From contig ONRQ01000011.1 in the NCBI GenBank assembly GCA_900320285.1, positions 1 through 38,642 of the forward strand: a stretch of DNA of 38,642 nt, given 5' to 3'. Of the stretch, positions 36,544 through 38,642 are shown piece by piece. The stretch comes from an uncultured Eubacteriales bacterium. Its GTDB lineage: Bacteria > Bacillota > Clostridia > Peptostreptococcales > Anaerovoracaceae. The stretch's first letter is position 1; each line of letters begins with the position of its first letter. Position numbers and translations under genes: made by a program. The notes beneath the pieces were generated by a model, which worked only from the letters and a program-made list of their open reading frames with translations, was not told where the DNA came from and did not search any database.

Positions 36544-38610
36544 ATGGGCAGAGCGTTTACTCTTGAAAAAACACGCAATATCGGTATCATGGCTCACATC
36601 GATGCCGGTAAAACAACCACAACGGAAAGAATCCTCTTCTACACAGGACGCACCCATAAGCTGGGTGAAACTCATGAGGGCGCTGCCACCATGGACTGGA
36701 TGGAGCAGGAACAGGAACGCGGCATAACTATTACTTCCGCCGCGACAACTGCTCAGTGGAAGGACACCAGGATCAACATCATCGACACTCCGGGACACGT
36801 CGACTTCACGGTCGAGGTAGAGAGATCCCTGAGAGTTCTGGATGGAGCAGTGATGGTGCTCTGCGCCAAGGGCGGCGTTGAGCCTCAGAGCGAGACCGTC
36901 TGGAGACAGGCAGAGAAATACGGAGTGCCGCGCATGATATTCGTCAACAAGATGGACATCATGGGTGCCAATTACTTCCACGTACTGGACATGATCCATG
37001 ACAGGCTCAAGGCCAATGCCGTAGCTGTACAGCTGCCTATCGGTTCCGAATCCGAATTCGTCGGTATAATCGACCTCATCAAGATGAAGGCCGAGCTCTA
37101 CCACGATGATGACCTCGGAAAAGTGTACGAGGAAAAAGAGATCCCCGCTAACATGATCGAAGAGGCAAAGGCGTGGAGAGACAGGATGCTCGAAGCCGTA
37201 GCCGAGTGCGACGAAGATCTCATGATGATGTATCTCGAAGGCGAAGAAATGCCGGTAGAGGACATCAAGAGAGTCATCCGCCGCGAGACCATCAAGGGCA
37301 ACATGTACCCGGTGTTCTGCGGTTCGGCTTACAGAAACAAAGGCGTTCAGCTGATGCTCGACGGAGTTGTCGACTACATGCCGTCGCCTCTGGACATCCC
37401 GGCCATCAAGGGCGTCAATCCTTATACCAAGAAGGAAGAGGACAGACCGGCCGACGATAACGGACCGTTCTCGGCCCTAGCGTTCAAGATCATGGCTGAC
37501 CCGTTCGTAGGCAAGCTCGCGTTCTTCAGAGTGTACTCGGGCTCGATCGATTCGGGAAAGCATGTGTACAACGCTACAAAGGACCGTAAAGAGAGGTTCG
37601 GCCGCATCCTGCAGATGCACGCCAACCACAGAAACGAGATCGACACTGTCTACTCGGGCGACATCGCCGCGGCGGTAGGACTCAAGTTCACGACCACGGG
37701 CGATACGCTCTGCGACGACAAGCACCCTATAGTGCTTGAGTCGATGGACTTCCCTGATCCTGTCATAGAGATCGCCATCGAACCTAAGACCAAGATCGGT
37801 CAGGAAAAGATGGGAATCGCGCTTGCAAAACTTGCGGAAGAAGACCCTACGTTCAAGACTTACACGAATCCTGAAACGGGTCAGACCATCATCGCGGGCA
37901 TGGGCGAGCTCCATCTTGAGATCATCGTGGACAGGCTCCTCAGAGAATTCAAGGTCGAGGCCAACATTGGCAGGCCGCAGGTATCCTATAAGGAGACTGT
38001 CACCCGCTCAGCGGATGTGGACTGCAAGCATGCCAAGCAGACAGGCGGCAGCGGCCAGTACGCTCACGTCAAGATCAAACTGTATCCGAGAGAGCCGGGC
38101 GAAGGATTCGAATTCAAGAACTCCATCGTCGGCGGAGCGATCCCTAAGGAATACATCCCGGCCGTACAGAGCGGTATAGAGGAGGCCATGCAGGCCGGCC
38201 CTCTGGCAGGCTACAATGTAGTCGATGTCGGAGTAGAACTGTACGACGGATCATTCCACGAGGTCGACTCATCCGAGATGGCGTTCAAGATCGCGGGATC
38301 CAAGGCGTTCAAGGAAGCCGTTATGAAGGCGTCTCCGGTACTGCTCGAGCCTGTATTCAAAGTAGAGGTAACAGTGCCTGATAACTACATGGGTGATGTA
38401 ATCGGCGATATCAGTTCCAGAAGGGGCCGTATCGAAGGCTCCGATATCGACAATGGTGTTGCTGTCATCAGAGGCATGGTACCACTGTCCGAAATGTTCG
38501 GATATGCCACAGATCTGAGATCAAGGACTCAGGGAAGAGGCGTTTACTCGATGCAGTTCGACCACTTCGAGAAGCTGCCGGAATCATTGGCTGATAAAAT
38601 CACCAAGTAA
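36544..38610 (+). CDS. fusA: Translation elongation factor G
   Basis: 688 residues, the canonical translocase. Start is at [14 protein letters not shown] with AAAGGAGGG upstream; a GTG at 36526 would sit on the ribosome binding site. GTPase motifs: AHIDAGKTT (17-25), ERGITI (58-63), DTPGHVDF with catalytic H85, and NKMD. Domain IV has [13 protein letters not shown] and the tip loop near [11 protein letters not shown]. Domain V is complete ([13 protein letters not shown], then [11 protein letters not shown]). It is the last gene of rpsL-rpsG-fusA in this window. The second EF-G-like gene at 4087-6027 differs at the catalytic histidine. Confidence 0.98.
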   Translation: MGRAFTLEKTRNIGIMAHIDAGKTTTTERILFYTGRTHKLGETHEGAATMDWMEQEQERGITITSAATTAQWKDTRINIIDTPGHVDFTVEVERSLRVLDGAVMVLCAKGGVEPQSETVWRQAEKYGVPRMIFVNKMDIMGANYFHVLDMIHDRLKANAVAVQLPIGSESEFVGIIDLIKMKAELYHDDDLGKVYEEKEIPANMIEEAKAWRDRMLEAVAECDEDLMMMYLEGEEMPVEDIKRVIRRETIKGNMYPVFCGSAYRNKGVQLMLDGVVDYMPSPLDIPAIKGVNPYTKKEEDRPADDNGPFSALAFKIMADPFVGKLAFFRVYSGSIDSGKHVYNATKDRKERFGRILQMHANHRNEIDTVYSGDIAAAVGLKFTTTGDTLCDDKHPIVLESMDFPDPVIEIAIEPKTKIGQEKMGIALAKLAEEDPTFKTYTNPETGQTIIAGMGELHLEIIVDRLLREFKVEANIGRPQVSYKETVTRSADVDCKHAKQTGGSGQYAHVKIKLYPREPGEGFEFKNSIVGGAIPKEYIPAVQSGIEEAMQAGPLAGYNVVDVGVELYDGSFHEVDSSEMAFKIAGSKAFKEAVMKASPVLLEPVFKVEVTVPDNYMGDVIGDISSRRGRIEGSDIDNGVAVIRGMVPLSEMFGYATDLRSRTQGRGVYSMQFDHFEKLPESLADKITK

Positions 38611-38642
38611 ATTAGCACATATTAATTATCTATTTTATCTAT

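Overview
The window looks like chromosomal DNA of an anaerobic Gram-positive bacterium of the class Clostridia. The evidence is gene order (ispDF-proS-cysS-mrnC-rlmB-rpmG-secE-nusG-rplKAJL-rpoBC-rpsLG-fusA), strong AGGAGG ribosome binding sites, TTGACA/TATAAT promoters, a four-cysteine L33, CarD, and a DUF4085-like protein. Something near Mogibacterium/Anaerovoracaceae would fit, but that placement is inference. No rRNA, tRNA, CRISPR array, prophage or intact insertion sequence was seen.

Layout. Bases 1-2500 are accessory: the tail of an upstream gene, a 14-bp tandem repeat array, a broken reading frame, an orphan PD-(D/E)XK-like protein and a secreted protein. Bases 2500-8400 carry asnS, an EF-G paralogue with an altered GTPase motif, a CPBP membrane protease and a lipoprotein. 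Bases 8453-12014 are a minus-strand operon: response regulator, sensor kinase, radA. From 12.2 kb onward everything reads plus: carD, ispDF, proS, two half-size chromate transporters, cysS, thyA, mrnC, pgeF, folA, an acidic DUF4085-like protein and rlmB. A terminator and a near-perfect promoter then open rpmG-secE-nusG, followed by the L11-L1 and L10-L12 genes with recognisable RNA leaders, rpoB-rpoC, a strong terminator, and a new promoter for rpsL-rpsG-fusA.

How the genes work together. Most encode the translation and transcription machinery (three tRNA synthetases, ribosomal proteins, two EF-G-type GTPases, RNA polymerase, NusG, CarD, an rRNA methylase and an rRNA-maturing RNase). thyA and folA form a dTMP/folate pair, and ispDF feeds isoprenoid synthesis.

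The most unusual signal is a pair of related elements of about 180-190 bp, one between cysS and thyA (18668-18845) and one between rplL and rpoB (27158-27347). They share a core of about 120 bp containing several CTAAG motifs. Each core is enclosed by long inverted arms that are complementary within a copy but differ in sequence between the copies. That is what a structured RNA with a covarying outer helix would look like, or an element that inserts into palindromes. The rplL-rpoB copy can also form competing local pairings, so it is a candidate attenuator. Other items worth checking are twin perfect hairpins inside rlmB, a probably leaderless chromate transporter mRNA, and the tandem array near the left end.
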